A stretch of 64,000 nt of DNA from Warburgia ugandensis (GCA_035236585.1 CP141134.1:21754414-21818413); one strand, 5' to 3'; numbered from the stretch's first letter, positions 46,189 through 59,330 are shown. Numbers and translations are program-made. Notes: generated by a model from the sequence alone, not told the origin.

Positions 46189-49127
46189 CATACCATGGAG
46201 GTCGAGAAAGGCAATACTAAATCGGGTATCACCATAACATAAGATTCGTATCGCCACATGGAATATAGGGACACTAACTGGCAAGAGTTTAGAGTTAGTA
46301 GACGCGATGAAACGTAGGAGAGTCAACATCGCTTGTATCCAAGAAACCAAGTGGAAAGGAGCTAAAGCAAGAGAAATAGATGGGTATAAATTATGGTACG
46401 TAGGAAATGAAAATAATAGAAACGGCGTAGGAATAATAGTGTATAAGGAATTAAAGGATACAGTTGTAGATGTTAAAAGAATCAATGATAGAATTATAAT
46501 AATAAAAATTATTCTAGGAGAGCAGATTATAAATATTATAAGTGCATATGCACCACAAGTAAGGTTACAATAGATAATCAAGAAACAGTTTTGGGAAGAT
46601 ATGAAGAGAGTCATGCAATAAATTCCCTATACTGAGGGGATATTTATAGGTACAGACTTAAATGACCATGTAGGAAAATATAAGAAAGGATATGATAGAA
46701 TACACAGAGGATATGGTATAGGTGAACGAAATGAGATGGGGGAGAATATCCTCGATTTTACTTTGTCATATAACTTGTCCATTGCAAATACACTCTTTAA
46801 GAAGAGGGATGAACATTTAATAACTTTTAAAAGTAGACTTCATAAAAGCCAAATAGACTTTTTTTTTACTTAAGAATAATGAACAATCTACATGTAGGGA
46901 TTGTAAGGTGATACTTTGTGAGAGTTTGACCTCACAACATAGGTTAATGGTTATGGATATCCATATCAAAAGATAGAGTAAAAGAACTAAACTTAATACA
47001 TATCCAAAAACTATGTGGTGAAACTTAAAAGGAGAGAAAATAACCTCCTTCAAAAATAAGTTGATAGTAGAAGGAAAGTGGAACTATGAAACAGAAGTAA
47101 ATACTATGTGGACTAATATGGGTGAGTGTATTAAGAAAGTGGCAAAAGATGTCTTAAGAGTATCTAAAGGTTATTAAAAAGTTATGAAACAGGGTGGTGG
47201 AGTGAAACAGTTCAAAAAGTTATTAAAGAAAAACTGATGCATTTTAAAGCATGGCAGAAGATTAGAAATAATGAAAACTATGAACAATATAAGAATGCTA
47301 AAAACGTTGCTAAGAGAATAGTAAGTGAGGCTAAACTTAAAGCATATGATGAGCTCTACAATAGACTAGGAATAAGAGAAGGTGAGAAAAATGTGTTTAA
47401 ACTTGCAAAAGTAAGAGAACAGAAGGGTAAGGACTTAGATCATGTTAGGTGTATTAGACACGATGATCAAAGGGTATTAGTCAAAGATGATGAGATCAAA
47501 CAAAGGTGGAAAACATACTTTCAAAAATTGTTAAATAACAATGACCCTAAGAATATAGGGATAGAAAATACTATAAATCAAAATAACATTGGATAGTATA
47601 GGTATGAACGTAGGATTAGAATACCTGAAGTAAAAGAGGCCTTGAAAAAGATAAAATCAGGAAAGGCCATGGGGCCTGATGGTATACCAATAGATGTTTG
47701 GAAGCATATGGGAGATATTAGGGTAGTTTGGTTTACCAAGTTGTATAACAAGATTATAAATTCAAACAAAATGCCTGATGAGTGGAGGAAAACCTCTATT
47801 GCACTAATTTATAAGAATAAAGGAGGCATACAGAGCTGCACTAATTATCGAGGGATCAAACTTATGAGCTACACTATGAAACTTTTTGAAAGAGTAATTG
47901 AGAAGACGCTGCAACATGAAACAAGTGTATCAGAGAATCAGTTTGGTTTCATGCGTGGGAGTCTACCATAGAGGCTTATTTCTTACTAAGACATTTAGTA
48001 GAGAAATATAGGGAGAGGAGGAAAGACCTCCACATGGTCTTTATCAATTTAGAGAAAGCTTATGATAGAGTCCTTAGAGAGTTAATATGGAGAGTGTTGG
48101 GTGGTCAAGGGGTTTCGCAAGGATATATAGACATAATTAAAGATACGTATGAGGGAGCGGTAACAAATGTTAAGACCACTAGTGGTGTGACTGGTGATTT
48201 TCCTGTCACTATAGGATTGCAGCAAGGATCGGCATTGAGTCCATACCTTTTCACATTGGTTATGGATGAGCTAACAAAACATCTGCACGGGGAGATTCCT
48301 TGGTGCATGTTATTTGCAGATGATATAGTCTTACTTGATGAAACAAGGGAGGGTGTAAACATAAAGCTAGAATTATGGAGAGAAGCATTAGAATCTGAAG
48401 GATTTAAAATTAGTCGAACTAAGACAGAATATATGGAATGTAATTTTAGCAAGGAGAGTAAGAGTAGAACACTAGTCAAGATTGATAACTAAGAAGTCCC
48501 CATCAAAGACTACTTTCCGTACTTAGGATCAATGATTCATGAGAGTGGAGAGATTGAGAGATTGAGAGATTGAGAGAGAGGTTATCCAGAGAATTCAAGC
48601 GGGTTGGAATAAATGGAGATGTGCATCTGGAGTTTTGTGTGATCGACGGGTGCCACTCAAACTAAAAGAAAAATTCTATAAGATGGTTACAAGGCCGACC
48701 ATGCTCTATGGGTCATAATGTTGGGCAGTTAAGGAACATCATACTCATAGGATGAGCGATGCAGAAATGAGGATGTTGAGATGGATGAGTGGTAAGACAA
48801 GAAAGGATAGAATTCAAAATGAAAATATTCAAGAAAAATTAGGGATAGCACCAATAGATAATAAGATGAGGGAGACTAGACTTAGATAGTTTGGACATGT
48901 TCAAAGGAGACCAACAATGGCACCGGTTAGAAGAAGTGAGGCAAAACAAGTAGAAAGTTTTAAAAGGGCAAGGGGAAGGCCCAAAAGAACGTGGGTAGAA
49001 GTGGTGAGGAAAGATTTAAAAACTTTAGGACTAAATGAAGACATGGTATTTAATAGAGTCAAATGGAGGAATAAGATTCATGTGGCCAACCCCTAATTGG
49101 GATAATGTCTTGATGATGATGATGATA
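45983..49127 (+). mobile_element. RTE-clade LINE, near full length, decayed
   Basis: Non-LTR retrotransposon. The 5' end has three tandem 68-bp units. An apurinic-type endonuclease domain begins near 46255 (IATWNIGTLTGKSLELVDAM, NIACIQETKW, ISAYAPQ) and extends to about 46860 (GTDLNDHVG). The reverse transcriptase spans about 47640-48490 (GPDGIPIDVWKHM, NYRGIKLMSYTMK, FINLEKAYDRV, IGLQQGSALSPYLFTLV, catalytic FADDIVLL). The 3' end is CAACCCCTAATTGGGATAA then TTGATGATGATGATG, the microsatellite tail typical of RTE. Stops or frame changes occur at about 46573, 46620, 46870-47200, 47596 and 47970, so it is inactive. Plants often have this endonuclease mis-annotated as CFDP2-like. Confidence 0.9.
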
Positions 49128-49150
49128 TGTGTGTGTGTGTGTGTGTGTGC
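49128..49150. repeat. (TG)n microsatellite after the LINE tail
   Basis: ATGTGTGTGTGTGTGTGTGTG directly follows the TGATGATGATG tail of the LINE. Confidence 0.9.
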
Positions 49151-49426
49151 ATGGTAATTCCAGCAAATTTGTGCAGCTAGGAAACTCAGCTGGCTCCTAA
49201 TTGGTCAAATAATAAAAAAAGGAAAAATTACCATAGGGAGATGACGCCATTGAAAACATACTATTAAGAAAATTAATATTTTATTTTTATTAGCAGGTAA
49301 CTTGCAGCTCGTAGCGGTCGTCTTAAATTTTTAAAACTGGAGAAAAATTTTCAGCAGTAATCTCTCATCTACCATCATCATTAGAGGGATCTATCTCTCG
49401 TCTACCATAGTCACCAGAGGGTTCTC

Positions 49427-49430
<4 letters not shown>

Positions 49431-49478
<48 letters not shown>
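49431..49478. repeat. (CT)24 microsatellite
   Basis: An unbroken run of CT dinucleotides, 48 bases. Confidence 0.97.
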
Positions 49479-49481
<3 letters not shown>

Positions 49482-49889
49482 GCCAACTACTAGCAAAGGG
49501 TTTTCCCTTATTTGTTTAGCTCTCGGCAAATCGTCATTAAAAGATTCTCCCTTCTCGATCTCTCTCACTCATTTGTCTCCAAAGCCAATGATTAGCAAAG
49601 GGTTTTTCCTTATTTTTCTATCTAACACATTATTTTTCTCATTTTGCTTGACAACAGAAGGATCTACCTTCTTAATCTCTCTTTGTTGCTCATTTCTCTC
49701 CAAAGCCAAAGAGACGAATAGTATTTTCCCTCATTTTTCTTTTTAACAGAGGGTTTCCCTCGTTTTGCTCAACAACACAAGGATCTTCATTCTCGATCTC
49801 TCTCTATCGCTCATTTCTCTTTTTAGCCAACAAGGCGCAGCGGGTTTTACCTCATTTTGATTGACAATAAAAAGTTTTCGGCTATGGTA

Positions 49890-49890
<1 letters not shown>

Positions 49891-49935
<45 letters not shown>
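49891..49935. repeat. (CT)n microsatellite
   Basis: An unbroken CT run of about 45 bases, ending in CTCCTTCCC. Confidence 0.95.
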
Positions 49936-49937
<2 letters not shown>

Positions 49938-50971
49938 TCCCTTACCCCCCCTCGAAATTTGACCTTATTCCATGAGATTCTTTACACCAATTGGTTGATT
50001 GAAGCAGACAATAAAAAAATTAAGTACCAAGTAAAAGAACATGAATTTTTATTCATAGAGATCACTTACACATAGGCATTTTTATGATAGATCAAACAGA
50101 CAAGCTTTGTATTAAGAGCAATAAAATTCCAAAACTGAATCAATATAATATGAGCTAAGATAGGATTGAACTTCATGTAAAATACAAATATCATAGTAAA
50201 TCTCCGTATAAATCCCAAATCCTAAACTTGCGCAAGAAACCTAAAAGAGCTCAAACCTAAACAATCAAAACCTAGTTGAACAAAATTTCAGCTTAGAAAT
50301 CACGACCATCATAAAAACAATTGAAAAAATAGCATTTCTTACCAAACAATGGATGCCAACGATGTCCCCATCTAACACTCTAAATAAAGAAGGCAAACAA
50401 TAACTTAAAGACGCAAAATCAACAAGAAAAGGGAGAAAAAGCTTGAAAACCCTAAATTTTGCCTAGCAAAGTATGAACCCACTTAGAGGAAGAAAACCAT
50501 TATTGATCAATCCTCAAACAAAACCAACTAAAATTAGAAATCAAACAACCCAAAATCCAAACATAAACAAACAACCAAAACTCCAAGCTCCAAAAACAAA
50601 CAATTTCCTGGTGAGGTGTTTACATGGGAGAAGTAGCTTCCAAAGAATGGTATTATCTTTAGATGGGTCGATTAGTGTTTTGAAAGCAGTTCAACAACTA
50701 TTTTAATAAGAAGTGATAAGATATACGAGAGGATTTGGAAATGGCTAAAAAAGTTAATGTCTATAATACTGCACCTAAATATAAGGTATAAGAACACAGT
50801 GGGGAAAAAAAGATATTAAGATCAAGTATTTCTTTCATAAACAAGTTCTACTCACTCTAATCTATTGGTCAATTCAATAGTATAATTACTTAATCACTCC
50901 ATCATGAATCATTGAACGACTCTCACTAAATTTCTCTGGAATAGTATATCAACTTTGTTGATCTAATATGT

Positions 50972-52069
50972 GTGCTTTTTCCTTTTGCAATTATTAACTT
51001 GGCATTGATAGATATACTTGATTTTCCTCTTTCATTACCATTGCAAGAATTGAAGCATGGACACAATTTGTATGAAACAAAAATTGTAGGGTTCGAAGTG
51101 GAAGGTATTGAGATTGGAAATGTAGGAATAGATTCTAATATACCTTTAGATGAAGCTTGAGTAAATCGTTCTATACCTTTAGATGAAGTTGGAGTAGATC
51201 ATACTATGCCTTTAGATGAAGTCAGGGTAGATCCAACTATACCTGTAGAGTTAATACGAAAGGTGAGTATCCAATTTTTGAGTTTAGATGCTAGTTATGC
51301 ATTCTACAATTCACATGCTAAGTTGGAAGGGTTTTCCTTTGCAAGGACACATTATATAAGTCCAAGGTAGATAGAAAACCCATGACATGCATAATTAGAT
51401 GTTCTAAGCATGAAAAAAGTAGGACATTTGCATCAGTTAGAAACCCAAGGGGGAAAACAAAGTGTAGTTGTCATGCCTTCATGAAATTGAGGAGAGACTT
51501 AACCACCCAAATGTGGTTTATGCATGAGGTGCATTTGGGCCACAATCATAATCTCCAAGTTGAATCATCTCATTTTTTTAGGTCTCAGATATGTATATCA
51601 GATACTGAGAGACAAAGAAACTTGCAATTGTCTCAATGTGGCCTTAGTGCTCAACAAATTCAACAAATAAGAGTAGTTGAAAGCTAAGGGGTAGCAAATG
51701 TACCATACACAAAACAAGCTTGTCATAATGACATTAACCATGAAAGAAGACTAGCAAAAATGGGATTGGGAGATGCAAATGCTATGTACTACCACTTTAT
51801 AGAGATGTAGAAGAAAGACTCAATTCTTCTTCTCCATTGACTATGCCAATGAACAAAAGCTTAAGTCCATCTTTTGGGTTGACTCAAAGTGTAGGATTGA
51901 CTATGCATACTTTGAAGATGTAATCTCATTTGATAGTACCTATGCGACTAACACATATCACATGCCTTTTGCCCTTTTGTTGGGGTAAATCACCACAGTC
52001 AAACTTATCTCCTAGGATATGGACTAATTTCATATGAGAAACAAGAATCTTATCTTTGGTTGTTTAGGA
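50972..52069 (+). pseudogene. FAR1/FHY3-like (or MULE-derived) pseudogene, cut by a solo LTR
   Basis: Part of a FAR1-type protein: a DNA-binding zinc-finger domain at about 51265-51560 (ASYAFYNSHAKLEGFSFART, then CSKHEKSRTF, KCSCHAFMKLRRD, WFMHEVHLGHNHNL) and the start of a MULE transposase domain at about 51980-52069 (GVNHHSQTYLLGYGLISYEK). The next residues ESYLWLFR run into the target duplication of the solo LTR at 52070, and TWLTYM follows at 57074. Upstream, IPLDE-GVD repeats four times in 36-bp units (about 51130-51250). In-frame stops at about 51158, 51368 and 51686, and several after 51805, show it is broken. It may be a host FAR1-related gene or an unplaced Mutator-like element; no TIRs were seen. 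Confidence 0.8.
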
Positions 52070-55000
52070 TGTGGCGACTCGGGTTTTTGAAATACATTTT
52101 CATTATTTATTTTCAAATTGTGGTAGACCAATTTTACAAATGTTTTGAAAACTTAATAAGCAAAAAAAAATTTCTTTAAAATTCTTTTCAGAAAACCCGA
52201 ATGCCATATTTCACTGACATATACATACATACATTTTGTATACAACATATGTTTGCAAAGAAACTAATTTTATTAAAATTGCAAGATCAATCCAGCGGTT
52301 CACATACACAACATCTTATGTCCAAAATACACAAATCAAAATACAATCCAATCCTTTCCACAATAGTACATAGTCTTGATCAACAATATGGTCTTCGCCT
52401 TCCCATGTTATATCCCTCCATTCTTTTCTTTCTATATTTGAGATATTGTAAACATTCAAATATTTACAATATCTCAGTAAGATATGCTTGGTAGGCGATT
52501 TAAGAACATGTGGAATCGTATAATTCAAAAGTATAGTATTCAAAATCATCATATTCCATATGAATCACATAATTCAATTTGCATGAACCATACCATATAT
52601 GATCATTCTATTATATAATTTATCATGTAACATCTACTATGATAATTCTAAACCACTCACTACTATGTCATATGTATATATATACGGTCAAAAATCGTGA
52701 AAAATAGTCAATATCTCAAGCATCAATAATCATTCTCAAATATATTCAGTTAATAAATCATCCAGACTCTTGCTGGGAAAATACTCCCTCATTAGGGTAG
52801 TATTGGCATCTCACTATGCCATACATCATAATGCAAAATACTCAAGGACTACCATGCTGCGGTTTAATCCGTACTAGTGCACTCGGATAACTGCCATGTT
52901 CACCACTGATACCATGGTGGAAAATATTGTGTCACTACCCATATGAGGAGATAGGACTTTCATAGTGGGGCCTTCCCATAATTGCCCCACCTAACTTTTA
53001 GCCTTTCTTTGGGCAAGGTATCATAATATCATCAAATTTTGGGAAGCAAGTGGCCAAACCCTCATAACTTCCCTAGCATAGCATCCCCAGGCTTATGCCT
53101 ATTTAAAACAAAATCACAAGCCTCCATGCTTGTATCTAAAATACTTTTTGTACATCTTAGACAATCTATTTGTTTGTATTATCATCCTTGTATTCAATAT
53201 CCCCATACTAAGGATATAATTTCATTTCTAGATTTAGGGATCCTCATTTACAATAAATGATACCCATGTTCATATAAGTTTAGGGATTAATCATTTATTG
53301 TAAATAATCCCCATTTCCTTTAATTTGGTATTCATATAACAAATGTTATTAAGTGTAAGGATACTCATTTGATACAAATGATATCCATTATTATTATGTT
53401 CTTAACTAAGTTTAGGGGTAATCATAAATGATACCCATGTATTTATTATGTATTCTATCTAATTTCAACAGTTATCTCTATCTCATATATATGAATTATG
53501 ATTCAAATGTAACTAAGCATTTTATCACTCTTAAGCATTATAATGTCTATGTATAACAACAATTCCATAGACCATAGGTCTTGTATTCTTAAAGTTCCAC
53601 CTACCTTCATGTAGTGATCCATCGCTTCAGATCTTCCATGATTGATGTATGTAATCTGTAAATGCATACATACTATCATTATCTGTACAATTTTAGATAA
53701 TCTCCTATCTATATTCCTTATCTAATCTCGCCCTTCGATATAAAGGATCTAGATCTGTCTTGTGTTCCTATCATCCATATAATCTATCTTCCTCAAATAG
53801 TATTTTATCCTATTGATCAATAGATTTGACGGTTAGAATGATCTTCTAATCTTTCAAATCTAAGTATTTTCTATCTTTAAGTCTTTGTGTGTCCATCTCT
53901 TTGATCTTGATCTTTCATAGATCTTTTGATCAACAATCTATACTTATTGATAAAGATCAAGGGCCTAGATCTTCTATCATCTAGTTCTTCTTTGATCTAA
54001 GTTTAGTTATTTGATCATCCTTAAGGAGGATGATCCTAGTTCTCTTTCTTGAATCATATTTTATTAAGGGTTTAGATTATCTAATCTAATGATCTAGATT
54101 TGTCTACAACATACATACATGGATACATAAAAAAATATGACATTATATTCTTATTATTCTTGATCATTTAAGATCCTATGGATCTTGTTTGATCTTAATT
54201 ATCTTACTTATCATTTTTATTAAGATTAGATATTTTACTAACCTTTTATGATCTTATTATTATTCAACCAATTAATGTTTTACTGGTTGAAGATAGCTTA
54301 TTTCATCGTAAGTCTAGATTGCTCCTCTTATTTCCAATTGACTAAGGCTTACTAGTTGAATAGCTGAAAACAAAGTGGTTATTTCAATCCTTATGTAAGG
54401 AGGCGTTTAGACCTCACAAACGTCAACAGAAGGTAGGGGAAGAGCAAGGCTCTACTAGAAAACCGCCTTAACCACCATATTTAGCATTCACTAGAGTGAC
54501 CTTAGCTCAACCTTTCATAAGGTTCCTATGAGCATTTTAACCCTAAATACTCTTTCTAATTGATTTTAATTAAGTATATAAACATTTAAAATGTCATTTA
54601 TGTGGTTTATTATTCTCCTATTTTGGGCCAAGGATTTGATAATCCTTATATTATCCTACTAACTATAGCTCTTACTATCATTAAGTCTATGTCATTCATT
54701 CCATATAAATGTCCTTCAACTCTATTTTCATTTAATTATATTTTCAATGTAATTTACATAACGTAAGCATTAAAGCATAAAGAAATAAATAAATAAATAA
54801 ATAAGTAAATCTAACAATTAAATCTACTAAGCAATAAAAGACATTTACAATATCATTCAATAATTCAAATGAAATTTTAACATGCCATAACTGTTCATCA
54901 TGATCCAACGGTCATATTTGCTTTCTATTCATTTTTCATCCCATTTAGGGTTTGGATCTTGATCTCTCATTTTCCTTTAGATCTAATACATTTTCTTTTT

Positions 55001-57068
55001 TTGATTTTATCACTAGATCATTGATGCATCTCATCAAATGATCTGATCCTTCTTGATCCAATCGATCAAGAAGATCTTAAGCCATTTTATCCAATTTAAG
55101 GGCATATAGCTTCATCTATCCCGAATTATCATCATCAAGTCCATCAATCCATATGATCTTAACTTTATATCATCATCCAAATATATTCACACTATCCAAT
55201 CATCCTTGATCAAACTAATCAAGGAGACTACCATTCAATTTTATGGATTTTACTACCTTTAAAGGTCAAGATCTGGAAAATAAATTACATCCACCCATTT
55301 ATTTATTGTAATTATACATTTAGATCATCATATAAACTATTTTGAAAGGTCTAATTATGCTTGATTAATCAGATCATGAAGCTCCATGCTCTTTTTTATG
55401 AATTTTCTCCTTGTAAGGCTAGATTTCTTAATTAAACATAGATCAGTCACTTCTAACCATTGATTCCATGTTTTCAGAATCATAAGATCATCAGTGGATC
55501 AAAATTATAAAGTCTAATTATAGGAATTAGTATTACTTTTCTTTAATAACATAATTTTACATGCATCAAAACATAAATTTTCTAAGTTCAATACCTTATA
55601 CAAGTAATAAGGAATTTATAACAACTTTCAAATCTAAAATCAGAGCTAAATTGAGCTCTCAATTGAAGAAACAAGGTTTCAATTCAACAAATGGACTGCT
55701 CAGATCTAATCTAGGTGTACCGGGTGCAGGGACAATCAGCAGCTCGCTCCTATTACCTCCTTTCACATGTGATTTGAGAGGGGTGACTGGCTATGGGCGA
55801 GACTATCCAATGTAGACAGTCATATCACCCTACCATGGATCACCATCCATATCTCAACATCAAGGGCTGAGATCTCATCTCTTGGTGTTTTTGGGACCCA
55901 GGAAATCATCCAATGGCTCAGATGAAACTTGGGCCGGTCAGTAAACAAAACTTCAACGGAGATCATAAATATAACCAAAAACCCTTGCTTGGTCAAAAAC
56001 ATATATAGATGGAGCTTTCTTTGTCGTTGTTGCCGAAAAATATCAGGAATCATGGGGCAATTGTAGATCTCAATGCTAGGAAGCTATCCAATGGTTTAAG
56101 ATCAAGATGGAGAACTTGCAGAAGATAGTAATGATGCTAGGGCTGTTCTTCGTTTTGAAATTACTGACTATCCAAATGGTGGATCATCCAAATTTCTTAG
56201 GGCTTTTGTAGATCAACCTTGTCTAAACACATCTGATGGTGAAGATTGAAAAATAATGGCTAGAAGTGAATGGCTAATTGAATTAGGGTTTCTTAGGCGG
56301 CAAACCTAGTTCATCGAGGACGACGCATCCCTTGACGCACCCCGATAACATACATGAATTGTCTATCATGTGTGTCTGTGGACATTCTCTTAGGAAAAGA
56401 GAGTGAAAGAAGGAAAGAAGAAAAACTTGGGGAAGATTTAAGAAGATTTTGGAGCTGGGATTTCAGGAGATTCTAGAGCACTTCGTGAGGGACATTAGAA
56501 AAATTTTTGGGAATTTTTATGGTGTTTTTATAGGTGTTTTTGAATTTTTTTTAATGATTACATGTAATATCATGTTTCAATTCTTTTTATTATTCAATTG
56601 GCATTGGATTCCCACTACCACCTCCTTCTCCACTAGTATTTGGTAGTGGTTTGACTTATGATTACATATTTTCTGGTCATTGGATCCATTTGTGGGCCCT
56701 ACGGAGGTGTGAAAGGACCATTTTGCCCTTTTATGGAGAAAAATTCGTTTTATTCTCTCGAACTCGGAATTGAGCCTACTTAGTGGCATTAGAATCGTAT
56801 TTTTGAGTGCATTCTAAATATTGTTATCTTAGGTCTCAGTTATGAGTAAATTTACTATTTTACCCTTTTATTCATAAAAATAGAGAAAATTTTGACGTAC
56901 TTACAGTCCTTCTGATTAGTTTTTTTAGCACATTACAAATATCCAAGTTTTAAGTCTTAATTTTATATTTTTTATAAAAATGAATTTTCATAGAACTCAA
57001 AGTTCTTAAAATTTTAACTTTTAATTTTAAATTATTCAATTATATTCATAAAAATTGGGGTTATTACA
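52070..57068 (-). mobile_element. Solo LTR, 5.0 kb, inserted in the FAR1-like pseudogene
   Basis: On the plus strand it starts TGTGGCGACTCGGG and ends GGGGTTATTACA, flanked by TAGGA on both sides (52065-52069 and 57069-57073). There are no internal genes. It is the same family as 18169-22621: shared left end, inverted repeat (52440-52452 and 52463-52475), GCATCCCCAGG module, 54295-54600 module and right-end pieces. A TATA-like CTATAAAAACACC on the minus strand at about 56535 and the related chromovirus LTR support the minus orientation. (AAAT)n occurs at about 54783-54808. Length 4,999 bases is unusually long for a plant gypsy LTR. Confidence 0.9.
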
Positions 57069-57073
57069 TAGGA

Positions 57074-57290
57074 CATGGTTGACTTATATGAGCTCAATAC
57101 AAATTCTTTTGTTCATAGGCTTATATCAGTAATGTGCTTGAGTATAGGGTATAGTTCATCATAATCACTATGTCTATAGCATTGTATTAGTTAACAAATA
57201 ACAGAAATAACAAAACCAACTGCTATTCTCGAGTACAGGGTAGAATTCATCATCAATAATATGTTTATTTGCAATATTTAACCACTTACC
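57074..57290 (+). pseudogene. Possible short continuation of the FAR1-like pseudogene
   Basis: Just after the solo LTR's target duplication, CATGGTTGACTTATATG continues the FAR1/MULE frame with TWLTYM; after that the match is lost and stops appear. What follows is A+T-rich DNA without recognised coding sequence. Confidence 0.4.
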
Positions 57291-57850
57291 AAATCAGTGG
57301 CAAACTATGAGTTGGGACTTCTCACAAAGACATCATAAGCAAAATCTAAATAACAAAGTTATTTGAAGATTAAGCCATAGGAAAATAAAAAAACACATAA
57401 TTGGTTAGATCTAAATAGCCTTACTGCGAGCCATACTTCTTGACAGATTGAGCCATTGGAAAATCACAATTAATTATAAAGTTGCTAGATGCCAAACTAC
57501 TATTGAACAATAACATAGGACTGCTTAAATCTAAATAGCCATGTGGTTGGAAGATTGAGGCTGAGGAAAAATTGCAATTAATTCTGAGGATGCGGTGAAT
57601 TTTCTTGAATACATCATTTACAAACTATGACATGGGACTTCTCACAAACATATCATAAGAAAAATCTAAATAACAAAGCTATTTGAAGACTAAGTAAGAG
57701 GAAAATCTAAATAACACAAAATTGCCTACATCTAAATGGCCATTCTGTTTGGCACATTTGAGATAGAGGAAAGGATGTCAGATGTTAAGCTACTACTGAA
57801 ACAAAAACAATAAGAACTCCCCAAGCTACTACTTTTGAAACAAAAACAAT
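57291..57850. repeat. Degenerate tandem repeats
   Basis: 57300-57420 and 57607-57745 are similar (CAAACTATGA--TGGGACTTCTCACAAA, AAAATCTAAATAACAAAG-TATTTGAAGA, ATCTAAAT-GCC), about 320 bases apart. Shorter related pieces with TCTAAATAGCC and GCAATTAATT lie between them. A short duplication (CAAAAACAATAAGAAC) is at about 57800-57855. No gene. Confidence 0.6.
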
Positions 57851-58720
57851 AAGAACCCAGATTCTTCATCTAGTTAAATTTGTTTAGTAGCACCCTAAAC
57901 TATTTGGAAAGATGTGCTCCTTGGAAAATCCTACTTGGGAATCAATTTGAAGCAAAACAAAAGGAAAATACTTATGAACTAAATGGGAAAAATGATCATA
58001 GACTTGGGAGATCCAACAAGGATGACTCATGGTAGGCGAAATCCCAGAGAATGTCCCCACTATTACAGCATATTTGACGTGTAAGACTTTACCTTAGAAA
58101 CAAAGGAGACAGAGGGAGTTAGAGGGCTTGTAAAGAGAGAGAAAGAGGGAAGAGGCGAGCTCACTTGCTCTTTCTTCGCAATGGTGAAATCATAGAGCAT
58201 GTCCCCACTATTATCAGAAGATTTGATCTACAAGACGAGAGTTAGAGGGCTTGCAAACACAAAGAAAAGAGGGAAATATAAGATTCAACCTGCAAGAAGA
58301 GAGTTTTAGGGCTTGCAAAGACAAAGAAAGAGGATGGGCTATGTTTGACAAGAAAGCTAGTAGAGAGAGAGAGAGAGAGAGAGAGAGGGGAAAAAATGAG
58401 AAGCCAGCCACATGATTTCCAGATTACCACAAAATGAAGGGGAAAATGAGAACCACAAAGAGGAAGGGGATAAAAAACCTGCTGAATTTTTTTCAAATTT
58501 CAAAATGTAAGGGGACAACTATGACTTGCCCCTTACATGTGATAAAAATAAATAATATTAAATTTCTTAACAGCATGTTTTCAATGGTGTCGTCTTCCTA
58601 TGGTAATTTTTCCATTTTTTATTATTTGACCAATCAGGAGGCAACTGCATTTTGCTAGAATTACTACCCCTCATATTGTCCCTATTGTTTACCATTAGGA
58701 AAAATAGCAAGGACTAAAGG
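57851..58720. other. Intergenic DNA with a duplicated purine-rich part and (GA)n
   Basis: 58060-58330 contains a drifted repeat (ATGTCCCCACTATTA, AGTTAGAGGGCTTG-AAA, AGAAAGAGG). (GA)n lies at 58363-58386. No gene recognised. Confidence 0.5.
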
Positions 58721-58863
58721 GTTATAGATTTATGACATTTGGATGGTCATTGGAATTATAGCTGTTTGTAATTTAAAGACAACGTAGGATAGTTTCTTTC
58801 ATCAATTTTGAAGATACGGCAAAAACTTAAAAGCCAAAGACAAATTTATGAAAATTGCCATTA
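58721..58863. repeat. Small fold-back repeat (MITE-like), copy 2
   Basis: Aligns with 45421-45562 through GACATTTGGATGGT, AATTTAAAGACAA, AGTTTCT-TCATC, ACTTAAAAGCCAAAG-CAAATTTA and ATTGCCATT. The inverted ends are more decayed here. Confidence 0.6.
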
Positions 58864-58885
58864 CACACTCGAGTGCATTGCATAC

Positions 58886-58887
58886 AG

Positions 58888-58921
<34 letters not shown>

Positions 58922-58972
58922 GTATATACATACATACATACATACATACATACATACATACATACATACATT
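58886..58972. repeat. (CA)n followed by (CATA)n microsatellite
   Basis: About 16 CA units, then ATATACGTATA, then about 12 CATA units. The open frames across it on both strands are by-products. Confidence 0.95.
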
Positions 58973-58997
58973 CAGCAAAGAGGTGCAAGTGTAAAAA

Positions 58998-59330
58998 GCA
59001 AGTGACATTTGAGTTGCTAGGAAAAAGTTTCTATTTACCATTTCCTTTAACTTTTTTTGTTTTCTACTTTTTCTTGGCTAATTAGATATTACCTCTCATT
59101 GCACCTACATGAAACAGCTAAAATTACCGCTCCCCATATACATGTGTGTGGGGGGGGAGCAGTAATTTCAATAAGGACCTAAAGATGTACATAGCAAGTG
59201 ATATTTGATTGGCTGGGAAAAAGTTCCTAGCTGCCCTTTTCATTGAATTTTTCTGTTTTTTTTCAACTTTTCCTTGGCTAATTAGATGTCACCTACTCCT
59301 TGCATCTGCTTGAAATAGTTGAAATTACCA
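58998..59330. repeat. Tandem duplication of about 190 bp
   Basis: GCAAGTGACATTTGA-TTGCTAGGAAAAAGTT ... CTTGGCTAATTAGAT--ACCT-CT--TTGCA-CT ... GAAACAGCTAAAATTACC at 58998-59130 recurs with changes at 59189-59325. The second copy runs into the CT/GT microsatellite. Confidence 0.7.

Larger units (their letters stand above)
49151..50950. other. Intergenic DNA with (CT)n and degenerate tandem repeats
   Basis: No gene recognised. 49470-49870 is a drifted tandem repeat (units near 49482, 49582, 49706 and 49826) of AAGCCAA...AGCAAAGGGTTTTCCCTCATTTTTC. Pure CT runs lie at 49431-49478 and 49891-49935. 49150-49235 resembles, in reverse, 58594-58670 (TGGTCAAATAATAAAAAA). The rest is A-rich on the plus strand without coding signal. 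Confidence 0.5.

Noticed and set aside
58802-59085. Open frames over the CA/CATA microsatellite
   Set aside because: Dipeptide-like translation of simple repeats; no coding signal.
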